Assembly (NCBI RefSeq): GCF_016093275.1
Contig: NZ_JAEDAK010000007.1
Span: 1 to 64,000, forward strand
Reading direction: 5' to 3'
Origin: Inhella proteolytica
GTDB taxonomy: Bacteria; Pseudomonadota; Gammaproteobacteria; Burkholderiales; Burkholderiaceae_C
DNA length: 64,000 nucleotides
The position numbers and the translations under genes were made by a program. This document shows, one piece after another, positions 50,387 to 58,636 of this stretch. The notes under the pieces are model-generated. The model was not told the DNA's origin, did no database searches, and worked only from the letters and a program-made list of their open reading frames with translations. How positions within the stretch are numbered: the stretch's first letter is position 1; the number at the start of each line of letters is the position of its first letter.

Positions 50387-51602
50387 ACCCGGCGCCGGCT
50401 TCTTTGACCGGCTGGAGCAGCGCCCGCCCGCCGAGCGCGAGCAGGCGCAGTTCGCTCAAGCGCGCGCGCTGCTTGCCCGCCTGCAGGTCCACACGGCCTA
50501 TGGGCAGGAGCAGCTTGCCGGCTTCGATGCTGCCGCCCTGCAGGGCCGTGCCGACCTGGCCCGCCTGCCCGTGCTGCGCAAGGCCGACATCGCCGCTCGC
50601 CAGGCCGCGCTGCGCCCTTTCGGCGGCCTGACCCTGCCGGATGCCGCGCCGCGCAAGGTCTTCCAGTCCCCCGGCCCGATCTACGAGCCCGAGGGCCACG
50701 GCCCCGACCCGTGGCGCCTGGCACGCGCGCTGTTCGCGGCCGGTTTTCGCGCCGGTGATGTGGTGCACAACAGCTTCAGCTACCACCTCACACCGGCTGG
50801 CTCGATGTTGGAGGGCGGCGCCCTGGCGCTGGGCTGCAGCGTGCTGCCGGCCGGCGTGGGCCAGACCGAGCTGCAGCTGCAGGCCGCGCGGGAGCTCGGC
50901 TGCAACGCCTACACCGGCACGCCAAGCTTTCTGCGCATCCTGCTGGAACGCGCCGGCGACGCGCCGCTGGGCTTGCGCAAGGCCCTGGTGAGCGGCGAGG
51001 CCTTTCCGCCCGGCCTGCAGGACTGGGTGGCGGCGCGCGGCGTGCAGGCCTACCAGTGCTACGCCACGGCGGACTGTGGGCTGATTGCCTATGAGACCCC
51101 GGCGCGCAGCGGCCTGGTGGTGGATGAGGGCGTGATCGTCGAGATCGTGCGCCCGGGTTCGGGCGAGCCCGTGGCCGAGGGTGAGGTGGGCGAGGTCGTC
51201 GTCACCCGGCTGGATGCGGCCTACCCCTTGATCCGCTACGCCACCGGCGACCTGTCGGCCTTCCTGCCCGGCCCCAGCCCCTGCGGGCGCAGCAACCGGC
51301 GCCTGCGCGGCTGGCTGGGCCGGGCCGACCAGAGCGCCAAGGTGCGCGGCTTGTTCGTGCATGCCGGACAGGTGCAGCAACTGCGCGAGCGCTTTCCCGA
51401 GCTGACTGGACGCATGCGCTGGGTCATCGAAGGGCAGGACGCGCAGGACCGTTTCACCGTGCTGCTGGAAGCCGCCGAACCCGCCGACGGCTGGGCCGAG
51501 CGCCTGCTGCAGGCCGTGCGCGACATCACCAAGCTGCGTGCCGAATTGCGCTGCGTGCGCGAATTGCCCAACGACGGTCGGCTCATCGACGACCGGCGCT
51601 GA
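50376..51602 (+). CDS. Phenylacetate-CoA ligase-like AMP-binding protein (PaaK family)
   Basis: A 408-aa adenylate-forming protein related to PaaK. The N-terminal QAQFAQARALLARLQVHTAYG and LARLPVLRKADI correspond to PaaK, as do the central DVVHNSFSYHLTPAGSMLEGGALALGCSVLPAGVGQTELQL and TGTPSFLRILLE, and the C-terminal YPLIRYATGDLSAFL and GRADQSAKVRGLFVHAGQVQQL. The PaaK P-loop SSGTTGKP is replaced by KVFQSPGPIYEPEG, so adenylation may be altered; the same change is seen in a group of PaaK relatives linked to transporter operons. It closes the operon. Confidence 0.8.
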   Translation: MKTEPGAGFFDRLEQRPPAEREQAQFAQARALLARLQVHTAYGQEQLAGFDAAALQGRADLARLPVLRKADIAARQAALRPFGGLTLPDAAPRKVFQSPGPIYEPEGHGPDPWRLARALFAAGFRAGDVVHNSFSYHLTPAGSMLEGGALALGCSVLPAGVGQTELQLQAARELGCNAYTGTPSFLRILLERAGDAPLGLRKALVSGEAFPPGLQDWVAARGVQAYQCYATADCGLIAYETPARSGLVVDEGVIVEIVRPGSGEPVAEGEVGEVVVTRLDAAYPLIRYATGDLSAFLPGPSPCGRSNRRLRGWLGRADQSAKVRGLFVHAGQVQQLRERFPELTGRMRWVIEGQDAQDRFTVLLEAAEPADGWAERLLQAVRDITKLRAELRCVRELPNDGRLIDDRR

Positions 51603-51657
51603 GTAGCATCGGCTGCATGGCGGCAGCAGCGTATGGGTGGATGCGCAGGAGAGCGGC

Positions 51658-52476
51658 ATGGCGGGCCTGAACCCGCTGCGCCTGGCGTGCCGCGTCTGGA
51701 CGCTTGGGCTGACCCTGTGGGCGACCCAGGCGCCGGCTGCCGAGGGGCCGCTGCGCCTGTGCATGGCCGAATCTGCGGCGCTGCCGGCCCGCGTGTGGCA
51801 GGAAGCGGGGCTGGGCGAGCCCGCGCAGCGCCAGCTGGACGTCTTCACCGCCGCGCTACTGGCACGCCAGGCCGAGCGGCCCGTGCAGGCCCTGGTGCTG
51901 CCCTGGCGGCGCTGCCTGCTGGAGGTTCAGAATGGCCGGGTGGATGGCGTGCTGGGCCTGAGCTACACGCCCGAGCGGGCCGAATGGGCCGTGTTTCCGC
52001 TGCGCCAGGGCCGGCCGGACGACGCCTTGCGCCTGCGCCGCGACGCCTACCACTGGTACGTCAACACCACCCAACCGCCGCGCTGGGATGGCGCGCGCCT
52101 GCAGAGCGACAAGCCTCTGCGCCTGGGCACCGTGGCGGGCTATTCGGTGGTGGCCCTGCTGCACCAGCAGGGCTACGAGCTGGACACCCAGACCGCCAAC
52201 AGCGCCGCCACCTTGCGCATGCTGGCCCTGGGCCGGCTGGATGCCGCGGCGCTGCTGCCTGGGGAAGTGGAACCCTGGCTGGCACGCGAGCCGACCTGGT
52301 CCCGCCACATCCAGCGCCTGGATCCGCCACTCGAACAGCGCAGCTACTTCCTGGCCTTCAGCCAGGCCTATGCCCAACGCGAGCCCGAGCAGCTCGCGCG
52401 CATCTGGCAGGCCCTGGCGGTGGTGCGGGATTCAGCCCTGCAGCGCCGCGCGGAAGCGGACGCGGTGGGCGGCTGA
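51658..52476 (+). CDS. Periplasmic solute-binding-like protein (paralogue 1)
   Basis: A 272-aa exported protein. The signal peptide ends ...WATQAPAAEG, and the mature part begins LRLCMAESAALP. RCLLEVQNGRVDGVLGLSYTPERAEWAVFPLRQGRPDDALRLRRDAY and EQRSYFLAFSQAYAQREPEQLARIWQ match the protein at 53876 position by position. The fold resembles SBP_bac_3 binding proteins; no transporter gene is adjacent. ATG 51658, after aggagag, was preferred to GTG 51637. The stop is 7 bases from that of convergent dtd. Confidence 0.8.
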   Translation: MAGLNPLRLACRVWTLGLTLWATQAPAAEGPLRLCMAESAALPARVWQEAGLGEPAQRQLDVFTAALLARQAERPVQALVLPWRRCLLEVQNGRVDGVLGLSYTPERAEWAVFPLRQGRPDDALRLRRDAYHWYVNTTQPPRWDGARLQSDKPLRLGTVAGYSVVALLHQQGYELDTQTANSAATLRMLALGRLDAAALLPGEVEPWLAREPTWSRHIQRLDPPLEQRSYFLAFSQAYAQREPEQLARIWQALAVVRDSALQRRAEADAVGG

Positions 52477-52483
52477 GCGCGCC

Positions 52484-52921
52484 TCAGAACTGCATCGGGA
52501 TGGTGACCGGCCCGTCGTTCACCAGATGCACCTGCATGTCCGCCGCAAACACGCCGCTGGCCACCTGGGGGTGCAGGGCGCGGGCTTGGCGCAGCAGGTC
52601 CTCGTAGAGCTCGCGGGCCTGCGCCGGCGGCGCCGCACTGGAAAAGCTCGGGCGGTTGCCGCCGCTGCAGTCGGCCGCCAGCGTGAACTGCGAGACCAGC
52701 AGCAGGCCGCCCTGCACATCCACCAGGCTGCGGTTCATCTTGCCTTCGGCATCCGAAAAGATGCGCAGCTTCAGCAACTTGGACAGAAAGCGCGCGCCCG
52801 TCTCAGGGGTGTCGGCGGGTTCGGCGCACACCAGCGCCAGCAGGCCCGGGCCGATGGCACCGACCACCACACCGTCCACCTCCACGCGTGCCTCGCGCAC
52901 CCGTTGCACAACCACCTTCAC
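52484..52921 (-). CDS. dtd: D-aminoacyl-tRNA deacylase
   Basis: A 145-aa enzyme that removes D-amino acids (and glycine from tRNA-Ala) from tRNA. The start MKVVVQRVREARVEVDG, the SQFTLAADCSGGNRPSFSSAA segment (about residues 77-97) and the C-terminal NDGPVTI carrying the Gly-cisPro motif are conserved across the family. The length matches E. coli Dtd (145 aa). It is encoded second in an operon with the cation-diffusion facilitator (4-base overlap). Confidence 0.96.
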   Translation of the reverse strand: MKVVVQRVREARVEVDGVVVGAIGPGLLALVCAEPADTPETGARFLSKLLKLRIFSDAEGKMNRSLVDVQGGLLLVSQFTLAADCSGGNRPSFSSAAPPAQARELYEDLLRQARALHPQVASGVFAADMQVHLVNDGPVTIPMQF

Positions 52922-53808
52922 AGCGCATCCTTCTTGTCGTCAAAGTGCGCCTCCACATCGGAAGGCAGCAGCTGGATGGTGGCGCGCAGGCCCGGCACGG
53001 CGGCCATCAGCGCCTGCTCCACCGAGCCGCGCAGCGCGGCGGCGCGGCCCAGGGTCCAGCCCGCCGGCATGTGCATGTGCAGGTCGGCGTAGCGCCGGCT
53101 GCCGGCGCGGCGGGTGTGCAGATGGTCGAAGCGGATCGTGGGATGCGCAAACTCGGCCAGGGTGCCGTGGATGCGTTCCACCCATTCGGGCTCGAGCGCG
53201 CGGTCCATCAGCCCGTCCACGGCCGCGCGCATCAGCTTGAAGCCTTCACGCCCGATGTGCAGGGCCATCAGCAGGGCGGCGGCGGCGTCCAGCCACAGCC
53301 AGCCCGTCAGGTGCACCAGCAGCAGGCCCGCCACCACACCGGCCGAGGTCCAGACATCGGTGATCAGGTGCCGCGCATCGGCTTCCAGCGCAATCGAGTG
53401 GTGTTCGCGCGCCGCGCGCAGCATGCCCCAGGCCAGCGCGCCGTTCAGCGCCGAGCTCAGCACCGAGAGCAGCAGGCCCAGGCTCAGGTCCTCCAGCGGC
53501 TGCGGCTGCAGCAGGCGCTGCACCGCGGCCGCGCCCATGGCCAGCGCGGCGCCCAGGATCAGCAGGCCCTCGAAGCCCCCGCTGAAGTACTCGGCCTTGT
53601 GGTGGCCATAGGGGTGTTCTTCGTCCGGCGGCTGCGCGGCCAGGATCACCATGGCCAGCGCGAACAGCGCGCCGGCCAGGTTGACCAGGGACTCCAGTGC
53701 GTCCGAGAGCAGGCTGATCGAGCCGGTGGTCCACCAGGCGGCGGTCTTGAGGGCCATGGTGGCCAAAGCCACCGCCACGGAAAGCTTGAGGTAAGAGCGC
53801 GGCTGCAT
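52918..53808 (-). CDS. Cation diffusion facilitator (FieF/CzcD-like)
   Basis: A 296-aa metal exporter of the CDF family. About six helices fill residues 8-205, with metal-site segments SLLSDALESLVNLAGALFA and ALEADARHLITDVWTSAGV (DxxxD and HxxxD sites) and PYGHHKAEYFSGGFEGLLI. The cytoplasmic domain (about 210-296) has DHLHTRRAGSRRYADLHMHMP. Zn, Fe or Mn are all possible substrates. The ATG at 53806-53808 was preferred to a start 30 bases upstream. Overlaps dtd by 4 bases. Confidence 0.93.
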   Translation of the reverse strand: MQPRSYLKLSVAVALATMALKTAAWWTTGSISLLSDALESLVNLAGALFALAMVILAAQPPDEEHPYGHHKAEYFSGGFEGLLILGAALAMGAAAVQRLLQPQPLEDLSLGLLLSVLSSALNGALAWGMLRAAREHHSIALEADARHLITDVWTSAGVVAGLLLVHLTGWLWLDAAAALLMALHIGREGFKLMRAAVDGLMDRALEPEWVERIHGTLAEFAHPTIRFDHLHTRRAGSRRYADLHMHMPAGWTLGRAAALRGSVEQALMAAVPGLRATIQLLPSDVEAHFDDKKDAL

Positions 53809-53846
53809 GCTGGCATTGTGGGCGGAGGGCTGATGCACCCGCTTCC

Positions 53847-53852
53847 TAGAAT
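53847..53852 (+). promoter_or_regulatory. Candidate -10 element (TAGAAT) of the binding-protein gene
   Basis: TAGAAT followed by C/G-rich sequence lies 23 bases before the ATG of the second binding-protein gene. The same ctagaatc block stands before argB and tatA, which suggests a common vegetative -10 in this genome. No good -35 is visible at 16-18 bases. Confidence 0.4.
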
Positions 53853-53875
53853 CCCCCGCAGCTCCCCCTTCCTTG

Positions 53876-54694
53876 ATGCCGGTTCAACCTTCCTCCTTTC
53901 GCGCACCGCGCCGCTGGGCCCTGGCCCTGCTGCTGGGGGTTGCGGCTGGCCTGGTGCCGGCCGCGCCGCTGCGCGTCTGCATGACCGACGTGCCGCACGC
54001 CCCCTGGCGCCTGCCGGACGCCGACGGCCGCGTGCGGGAGGCCGGGCTGGACTTCCGGCTGCTGCGCGAATTCGAACGCCTGGGTGGTTGGCAGGTGGAA
54101 GTGCAGCTGCGCCCCGGCAAGCGCTGCCTGCTCGATCTGCAGCATGGCCTCAGCGACGCCACGGTGGGTCTGAGCCACAACAGCGAGCGTGCCGACCTGT
54201 TCGTCTACCCGCTGCGCCAGGGCCAGCCCGATGCGCGCCTGGCGCTGCGCTTCGACAGCTACTCGCTCTACCGCCTGCCGCGCACCGAGCTGCATTGGGA
54301 CGGCGTGCAACTGGTGCTGCCCAAGGGTGGTGCCATCCTTTCCCAGCCTGGGCATACCTCCTCGCTGTTCCTGCGCGAGCGAGGCGTGGCCGTGGACGAG
54401 CGCCTGCGCAGCGCCGAGGCGCTGCTGCGTGCCGTGCTGGCGGGTGAAGCGGCGCTGGCCGCGCTGCACACCACCGAGGCCGAGTCCCTGCGCGCCCAGC
54501 ACCCCGAACTGGCCGGCCTGGTGCAGGTGCAACCCCGCTTGATTCAGAAACCCTACTTTGTGGTTTTTTCGAAGGCCTTCGCGCAACGCCACCCCAGCCA
54601 GCTGGGGGCGCTGTGGCAGCAGTTCCAGCGCGCTGCCCAGTTCCCGGACTACCAGCGCGCCGCGCAGGAAGGGGCCGTGCAGGGGGCTCCCTAG
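53876..54694 (+). CDS. Periplasmic solute-binding-like protein (paralogue 2)
   Basis: A 272-aa exported protein with the same length as the one at 51658. A signal peptide (LALLLGVAAGLVPAAP) precedes LRVCMTDVPHAPWRLPDADG. RCLLDLQHGLSDATVGLSHNSERADLFVYPLRQGQPDARLALRFDSY and IQKPYFVVFSKAFAQRHPSQLGALW align with the first paralogue. ATG 53876 was preferred to the TTG one codon earlier. It stands alone before argB; its stop codon TAG is the first part of the likely argB -10 box. Confidence 0.8.
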   Translation: MPVQPSSFRAPRRWALALLLGVAAGLVPAAPLRVCMTDVPHAPWRLPDADGRVREAGLDFRLLREFERLGGWQVEVQLRPGKRCLLDLQHGLSDATVGLSHNSERADLFVYPLRQGQPDARLALRFDSYSLYRLPRTELHWDGVQLVLPKGGAILSQPGHTSSLFLRERGVAVDERLRSAEALLRAVLAGEAALAALHTTEAESLRAQHPELAGLVQVQPRLIQKPYFVVFSKAFAQRHPSQLGALWQQFQRAAQFPDYQRAAQEGAVQGAP

Positions 54695-54697
54695 AAT
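54692..54697 (+). promoter_or_regulatory. Candidate -10 element (TAGAAT) for argB
   Basis: TAGAAT at 54692-54697 overlaps the TAG stop codon of the preceding gene and lies 37 bases before the argB ATG. It is one of three TAGAAT(C) boxes in the same position relative to operon starts in this part of the window. Confidence 0.4.
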
Positions 54698-54733
54698 CGC
54701 CCGACCCCTTTCGAGCGAGCGCGCGAGCCCCCC

Positions 54734-55642
54734 ATGAGCAGTTCCGTCCAAGCCCCCGACGTCACCCACATCGCCCCGCGCGAGAAGGCCGAGATCCTCA
54801 GCCAGGCGCTGCCCTATATCCAGCGCTTCCATGGCAAGACCGTCGTCATCAAGTACGGCGGCAATGCCATGACCGATCCGGAGCTGCAGCAGGATTTCGC
54901 CGAGGACGTGGTGCTGCTCAAGCTCGTGGGCCTGAACCCGGTGGTGGTGCACGGCGGCGGCCCGCAGATCGAGAACGCGCTCAACAAGCTCGGCAAGAAG
55001 GGCCACTTCATCCAGGGCATGCGCGTCACCGACGACGAGACCATGGAGGTCGTCGAGTGGGTGCTGGCCGGACAGGTGCAGCAGGACATCGTCGGCCTGA
55101 TCAACAAGGCCGGTGGCAAGGCCGTGGGTCTGACCGGCCGCGACGGCGGGATGATCCGCGCCAAGAAGCTCAAGATGGTCGACCAGAAGGACCCGACCAT
55201 CGAGCACGACGTCGGCCTGGTGGGCGACATCGAGTCCATCGACCCCAGCGTCGTCAAGGCCCTGCAGGACGATGCCTTCATCCCCGTCATCTCGCCCCTG
55301 GGCTTCGGCAAGGACAACGAGAGCTACAACATCAACGCCGACGTGGTGGCCGGCAAGCTGGCCGAGGTGCTGAAGGCCGAGAAGCTGGTGCTGCTGACCA
55401 ACACGCCGGGCGTGCTGGACAAGGCCGGCAATCTGTTGACCGATCTGACGGCGCGCGAGATCGACGCGCTGTTCGAGGACGGCACGCTCTCCGGCGGCAT
55501 GCTGCCCAAGATCGCCTCGGCCCTGGATGCCGCGCGTTCGGGCGTGCATGCGGTGCACATCATTGATGGCCGCGTGCCGCATGCCTTGTTGCTGGAGGTG
55601 CTGAGCGATCAGGCCTACGGCACCATGATCCGCAGCCACTGA
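54734..55642 (+). CDS. argB: Acetylglutamate kinase
   Basis: A 302-aa amino-acid kinase that phosphorylates N-acetyl-L-glutamate in arginine synthesis. [12 protein letters not shown] (about 36-47) is the phosphate-binding Lys-Gly-Gly motif; [18 protein letters not shown] and [16 protein letters not shown] are typical, as is [27 protein letters not shown] near the C-terminus. The N-terminal ~22-residue extension is common in arginine-inhibited versions of the enzyme. slmA follows 7 bases later. Confidence 0.97.
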   Translation: MSSSVQAPDVTHIAPREKAEILSQALPYIQRFHGKTVVIKYGGNAMTDPELQQDFAEDVVLLKLVGLNPVVVHGGGPQIENALNKLGKKGHFIQGMRVTDDETMEVVEWVLAGQVQQDIVGLINKAGGKAVGLTGRDGGMIRAKKLKMVDQKDPTIEHDVGLVGDIESIDPSVVKALQDDAFIPVISPLGFGKDNESYNINADVVAGKLAEVLKAEKLVLLTNTPGVLDKAGNLLTDLTAREIDALFEDGTLSGGMLPKIASALDAARSGVHAVHIIDGRVPHALLLEVLSDQAYGTMIRSH

Positions 55643-55649
55643 GCCGATC

Positions 55650-56255
55650 GTGCACTTGGTCCAGCCCGAGCCCGCCAAGCCGGCGCGGCTCAAGCCCGGC
55701 GAGCGGCGCGCGCAGATCCTGCGCGTGCTCGCTGCCATGCTGGAAGACCCGCGCGGCGAGCGCGTGACCACGGCGGCGCTGGCCGCGCGCCTGCAGCTGT
55801 CCGAAGCCGCGCTGTACCGCCACTTCGCCAGCAAGGCGCAGATGCTGGAGGCGCTGATCCAGCAGGCCGAGGAACAGCTGCTGGCCCAGGCCGAGCAGAT
55901 CGCCGGCCTGGCCCAGCCTGCCGAGGAGCGTGCGCAACGCCTGATGCTGGCCCTGCTGCGCTTCGGCGAAGCCCAGCCCGGCCTGGCCCGCGTGCTGGTG
56001 GGCGACGCCCTGGTGGGCGAGCACGAGCGCCTGGCCCAGCGTGTGGAGCAGCTGTTCCAGCGCCTGGAGGCCACGCAGCGCCACTGGCTGCGCGAGGGCG
56101 ACCTGGACAGCGCCCAACCCGGCGCCGATGCCCAGGGCCGCGCCGCGGTACTGATGGGCTTCGCCCAGGGCCGCCTGCTGCGCTTTGTGCGCTCCGGTTT
56201 CAAGCGCGCCCCGACCGAAAATTTGGAGCAATGGCGCCGCTGGCTGCCTGGATGA
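55650..56255 (+). CDS. slmA: Nucleoid occlusion factor SlmA (TetR family)
   Basis: A 201-aa TetR-type protein that blocks FtsZ assembly over DNA. The helix-turn-helix (about 28-68) reads GERVTTAALAARLQLSEAALYRHFASKAQMLEALI. The C-terminal FVRSGFKRAPTENLEQWRRWLP matches SlmA's conserved end. The start is GTG (55650), 7 bases after the argB stop. In betaproteobacteria slmA commonly follows argB. Confidence 0.92.
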   Translation: MHLVQPEPAKPARLKPGERRAQILRVLAAMLEDPRGERVTTAALAARLQLSEAALYRHFASKAQMLEALIQQAEEQLLAQAEQIAGLAQPAEERAQRLMLALLRFGEAQPGLARVLVGDALVGEHERLAQRVEQLFQRLEATQRHWLREGDLDSAQPGADAQGRAAVLMGFAQGRLLRFVRSGFKRAPTENLEQWRRWLPG

Positions 56256-56256
56256 G

Positions 56257-57120
56257 ATGGATGTGATCAGCCCTGCCGACTTGCTGGAGCGCTGCGTGCA
56301 GCTGCTCGAGCGCATCGATGCCCGCCAGGCCGGCGGCCTGCTCGAACCCGATTGGGGCGCGGCGCGTGCCTGGCGCCTGCGCCGCCTGGGCACCGCCCTG
56401 CAGCTGCAGCCCATCCAACAGCTCGCGCCCTTGCGCTTTGCCGATTTGTTGGAGATCGAGCCGCAGAAGGCGCGCTTCCAGCGCAATCTGGCCCAGTTCG
56501 CCGCCGGTCGCCCGGCCAACCATGTGCTGCTCTCGGGTGCACGCGGCTGTAGCAAGAGTTCGCTCGTCAAGGCCGCGCTGAACGAATGGCCGGAGCTGCG
56601 CCTGATTGAGGTGGACAAGGACGATCTGCACGAACTTCCGCTGCTGACCGAAGCCCTGGCGCGCCGCCCCGAACACTTCCTGGTGTTCTGCGACGACCTC
56701 AGCTTCGAGGCCGGGGAGGGCGGCTACAAGGCCCTGAAGTCCGTGCTGGACGGCACCGTGGCCGCGGGTTCCGAGCGCCTGCTGGTGGTGGCCACCAGCA
56801 ACCGCCGCCACCTGATGCCCGAGCAGATGAAGGACAACCTCGAAGCCCGCGGTCGGGGGCCCGATGGCGAGATCCACCCCGGCGAGGCGGTGGAGGAAAA
56901 GGTCTCGCTGTCCGAGCGCTTCGGCCTGTGGATCAGCTTCTACCCCTTCAGCCAGGACGAGTACCTGGCCATTTGCGCCCAATGGTTGCAGGGCTTCGGC
57001 TTGGCGATGAACGACGAACTGCGTGCCCAAGCCCTGGTCTGGGCGCTGGAACGCGGCTCGCGCAGTGGCCGTGTGGCCTACCAATTCGCCCGCGATGCCG
57101 CGGGCCGCTCGAATGTCTGA
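56257..57120 (+). CDS. DUF815-family AAA ATPase with altered P-loop
   Basis: A 287-aa P-loop protein of the DUF815 family. Family features are the region [34 protein letters not shown], the Walker [12 protein letters not shown], and [19 protein letters not shown] followed by [24 protein letters not shown]. The Walker A motif reads GARGCSKSS (G94-S102); most homologues have GARGTGKSS, so the Gly before the catalytic Lys is Ser99. Nucleotide binding may be weakened. The ATG at 56257 is one base after the slmA stop; the next gene overlaps its end by 8 bases. Confidence 0.88.
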   Translation: MDVISPADLLERCVQLLERIDARQAGGLLEPDWGAARAWRLRRLGTALQLQPIQQLAPLRFADLLEIEPQKARFQRNLAQFAAGRPANHVLLSGARGCSKSSLVKAALNEWPELRLIEVDKDDLHELPLLTEALARRPEHFLVFCDDLSFEAGEGGYKALKSVLDGTVAAGSERLLVVATSNRRHLMPEQMKDNLEARGRGPDGEIHPGEAVEEKVSLSERFGLWISFYPFSQDEYLAICAQWLQGFGLAMNDELRAQALVWALERGSRSGRVAYQFARDAAGRSNV

Positions 57121-57937
57121 TGTGAAACAACCGACCGATGTGGCGGTGGGCGTGCTGCTGCGCGCTGCCGACCAGGAATTCCTGCTGACCTCGCGCCCGC
57201 CCGGCAAGGTCTACCCCGGCCACTGGGAGTTCCCGGGTGGCAAGTTCGAGCCCGGCGAGGACGCCCACCAGGCTCTGGCGCGTGAACTGCATGAGGAGCT
57301 CGGCATCACCATCGGCACCAGCGAGCCCTGGCGCATCGAGACGATCAGCTACCCGCACGCCACCGTGCGCCTGCACTTCCTGAAGGTGCGCGAATGGCGG
57401 GGCGAGCTGCACATGCGCGAAGGCCAACGCATGGCCTGGCAGCGCCTGCCCACGAGCGTGTGGCCGGTGCTGCCCGGCACCGTGCCGGTGCTGGACTGGC
57501 TGGCCGCCGAGCAGGGGCACGTGGGCGCTACTTATTCGAAGGAGCCGTCCACCGCCCCAGCCTGGCTGGACCAGGTGCGCTGGGACGAGCGCGGCCTGGT
57601 GCCGGTGATCGCCCAGGAGCAGGGCAGCAACGACGTGCTGATGGTGGCCTGGATGAACCGCGAAGCCCTGCTGCAGACCTGGGCACGCGGCCAGGCCGTC
57701 TACTGGAGCCGCAGCCGCAACAAGCTCTGGCACAAGGGCGAGGAGTCGGGCCATGTGCAGACCGTGCACGACATCCGCCTGGACTGCGACCAGGACGTCA
57801 TCCTGCTCAAAGTGAAGCAGGAGCACGGCATCGCCTGCCACACCGGCCGCCATTCCTGCTTCTATCTCCAGCTCGATGGCGAAGGCTGGCAGGCCGTCGA
57901 GCCGGTGCTCTGCGACCCCGAGAGGATCTACCGATGA
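57113..57937 (+). CDS. hisI: Fusion: NUDIX (MutT-like) hydrolase + phosphoribosyl-AMP cyclohydrolase (HisI)
   Basis: A single 274-aa frame encodes two enzymes. Residues 1-~135 are a MutT-type NUDIX hydrolase with a complete Nudix box (G43-I65: [20 protein letters not shown]...). A linker of about 15 residues follows, and residues 151-274 are a full HisI, with [23 protein letters not shown] (224-228, Mg site) and [10 protein letters not shown] (zinc Cys 242 and 249). HisI opens the adenine ring of phosphoribosyl-AMP in histidine synthesis. hisE follows with a 4-base overlap. No stop lies between the domains, and no good start for a separate HisI is visible. NUDIX is usually a separate gene. 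Confidence 0.9.
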   Translation: MSDVKQPTDVAVGVLLRAADQEFLLTSRPPGKVYPGHWEFPGGKFEPGEDAHQALARELHEELGITIGTSEPWRIETISYPHATVRLHFLKVREWRGELHMREGQRMAWQRLPTSVWPVLPGTVPVLDWLAAEQGHVGATYSKEPSTAPAWLDQVRWDERGLVPVIAQEQGSNDVLMVAWMNREALLQTWARGQAVYWSRSRNKLWHKGEESGHVQTVHDIRLDCDQDVILLKVKQEHGIACHTGRHSCFYLQLDGEGWQAVEPVLCDPERIYR

Positions 57938-58260
57938 ACGATCAGGTGCTGGCCCGCGTGGCCGACACGATTGCCGAACGCCGTGCCGCGGCCGACCCCG
58001 GCAGCAGCTACGTGGCCAAGCTGGCCGCCAAGGGCTTGGACGCGATGCTGAAGAAGGTGGGCGAAGAGGCCACCGAGTTCGTCATGGCCGCCAAGGATGG
58101 TGATGCCCAGAAGCTCACCTACGAAGCCGCCGACCTCTGGTTCCACAGCCTGCTGGCCCTGGCCGAACTGGGCGTGCGCCCCGAGGCTGTGCTGGCCGAA
58201 CTGGCGCGCCGCGAGGGCCTCTCAGGCCTGGCCGAGTTTGCTTCCCGCCCCAAGGAGTGA
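57934..58260 (+). CDS. hisE: Phosphoribosyl-ATP pyrophosphatase
   Basis: A 108-aa all-alpha MazG-like enzyme that converts phosphoribosyl-ATP to phosphoribosyl-AMP. [35 protein letters not shown] (about 23-57) has the metal-binding EExxE pattern, and [19 protein letters not shown] supplies the ExxD motif. Stand-alone HisE of about 105 aa is normal in Burkholderiales. The ATG overlaps the stop of the NUDIX-HisI gene. Confidence 0.96.
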   Translation: MNDQVLARVADTIAERRAAADPGSSYVAKLAAKGLDAMLKKVGEEATEFVMAAKDGDAQKLTYEAADLWFHSLLALAELGVRPEAVLAELARREGLSGLAEFASRPKE

Positions 58261-58263
58261 GCG

Positions 58264-58626
58264 ATGAACCCGCAGGAACAAGGCCTCTACAACGTCAGCC
58301 TGGTCAGCTATGTGCTGCACGCCATCGTCGCCATCGGTGCGGTGCTGCCGGGTTTCCAGCCCGGCGTGGCGCTGCTGCTGATCGCCATCGTCATCGACCT
58401 GGTCAAGCGCGGCGACGCCCAGGGCAGTTGGCTGGAGTCGCATTTCCGCTGGCGCCTGCGTTCGGTGCTGTTCGCCGGCCTGGCCTATCTGCTGACGAGC
58501 TGGCTGTGGTTCCTGCTGATCGTGCCCGGCTGGATCGCCTGGTTCTGCATCTCGCTCTGGTTCCTCTACCGCATCGTCACCGGCTGGAGCGCGCTGCAAG
58601 GCCGGCGCCCCATGGCCACTTCCTGA
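58264..58626 (+). CDS. DUF4870-like small membrane protein
   Basis: A 120-aa protein with three to four hydrophobic helices (YVLHAIVAIGAVLPG, VALLLIAIVIDLVKRG, SVLFAGLAYLLTSWLWFLLIVPGWIAWFCISLWFLYRI). The pattern of SYVLHAIVAIG at the start, ESHFRWRLRS in the middle and a terminal YRIVTGWSAL resembles DUF4870-type proteins found in the histidine-tat cluster of Burkholderiales. Its function is unknown. The start is 3 bases after hisE. Confidence 0.85.
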   Translation: MNPQEQGLYNVSLVSYVLHAIVAIGAVLPGFQPGVALLLIAIVIDLVKRGDAQGSWLESHFRWRLRSVLFAGLAYLLTSWLWFLLIVPGWIAWFCISLWFLYRIVTGWSALQGRRPMATS

Positions 58627-58636
58627 AAGATTCCCC

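Noticed and set aside
57521-57937. Separate hisI gene starting at GTG 57521 or GTG 57575
   Set aside because: The upstream NUDIX frame continues without stop into HisI, so a fusion protein is made in any case. GTG 57521 has a poor ribosome site with 3-base spacing, and GTG 57575 is 30 bases from the only AAGGAG. Internal initiation cannot be excluded.
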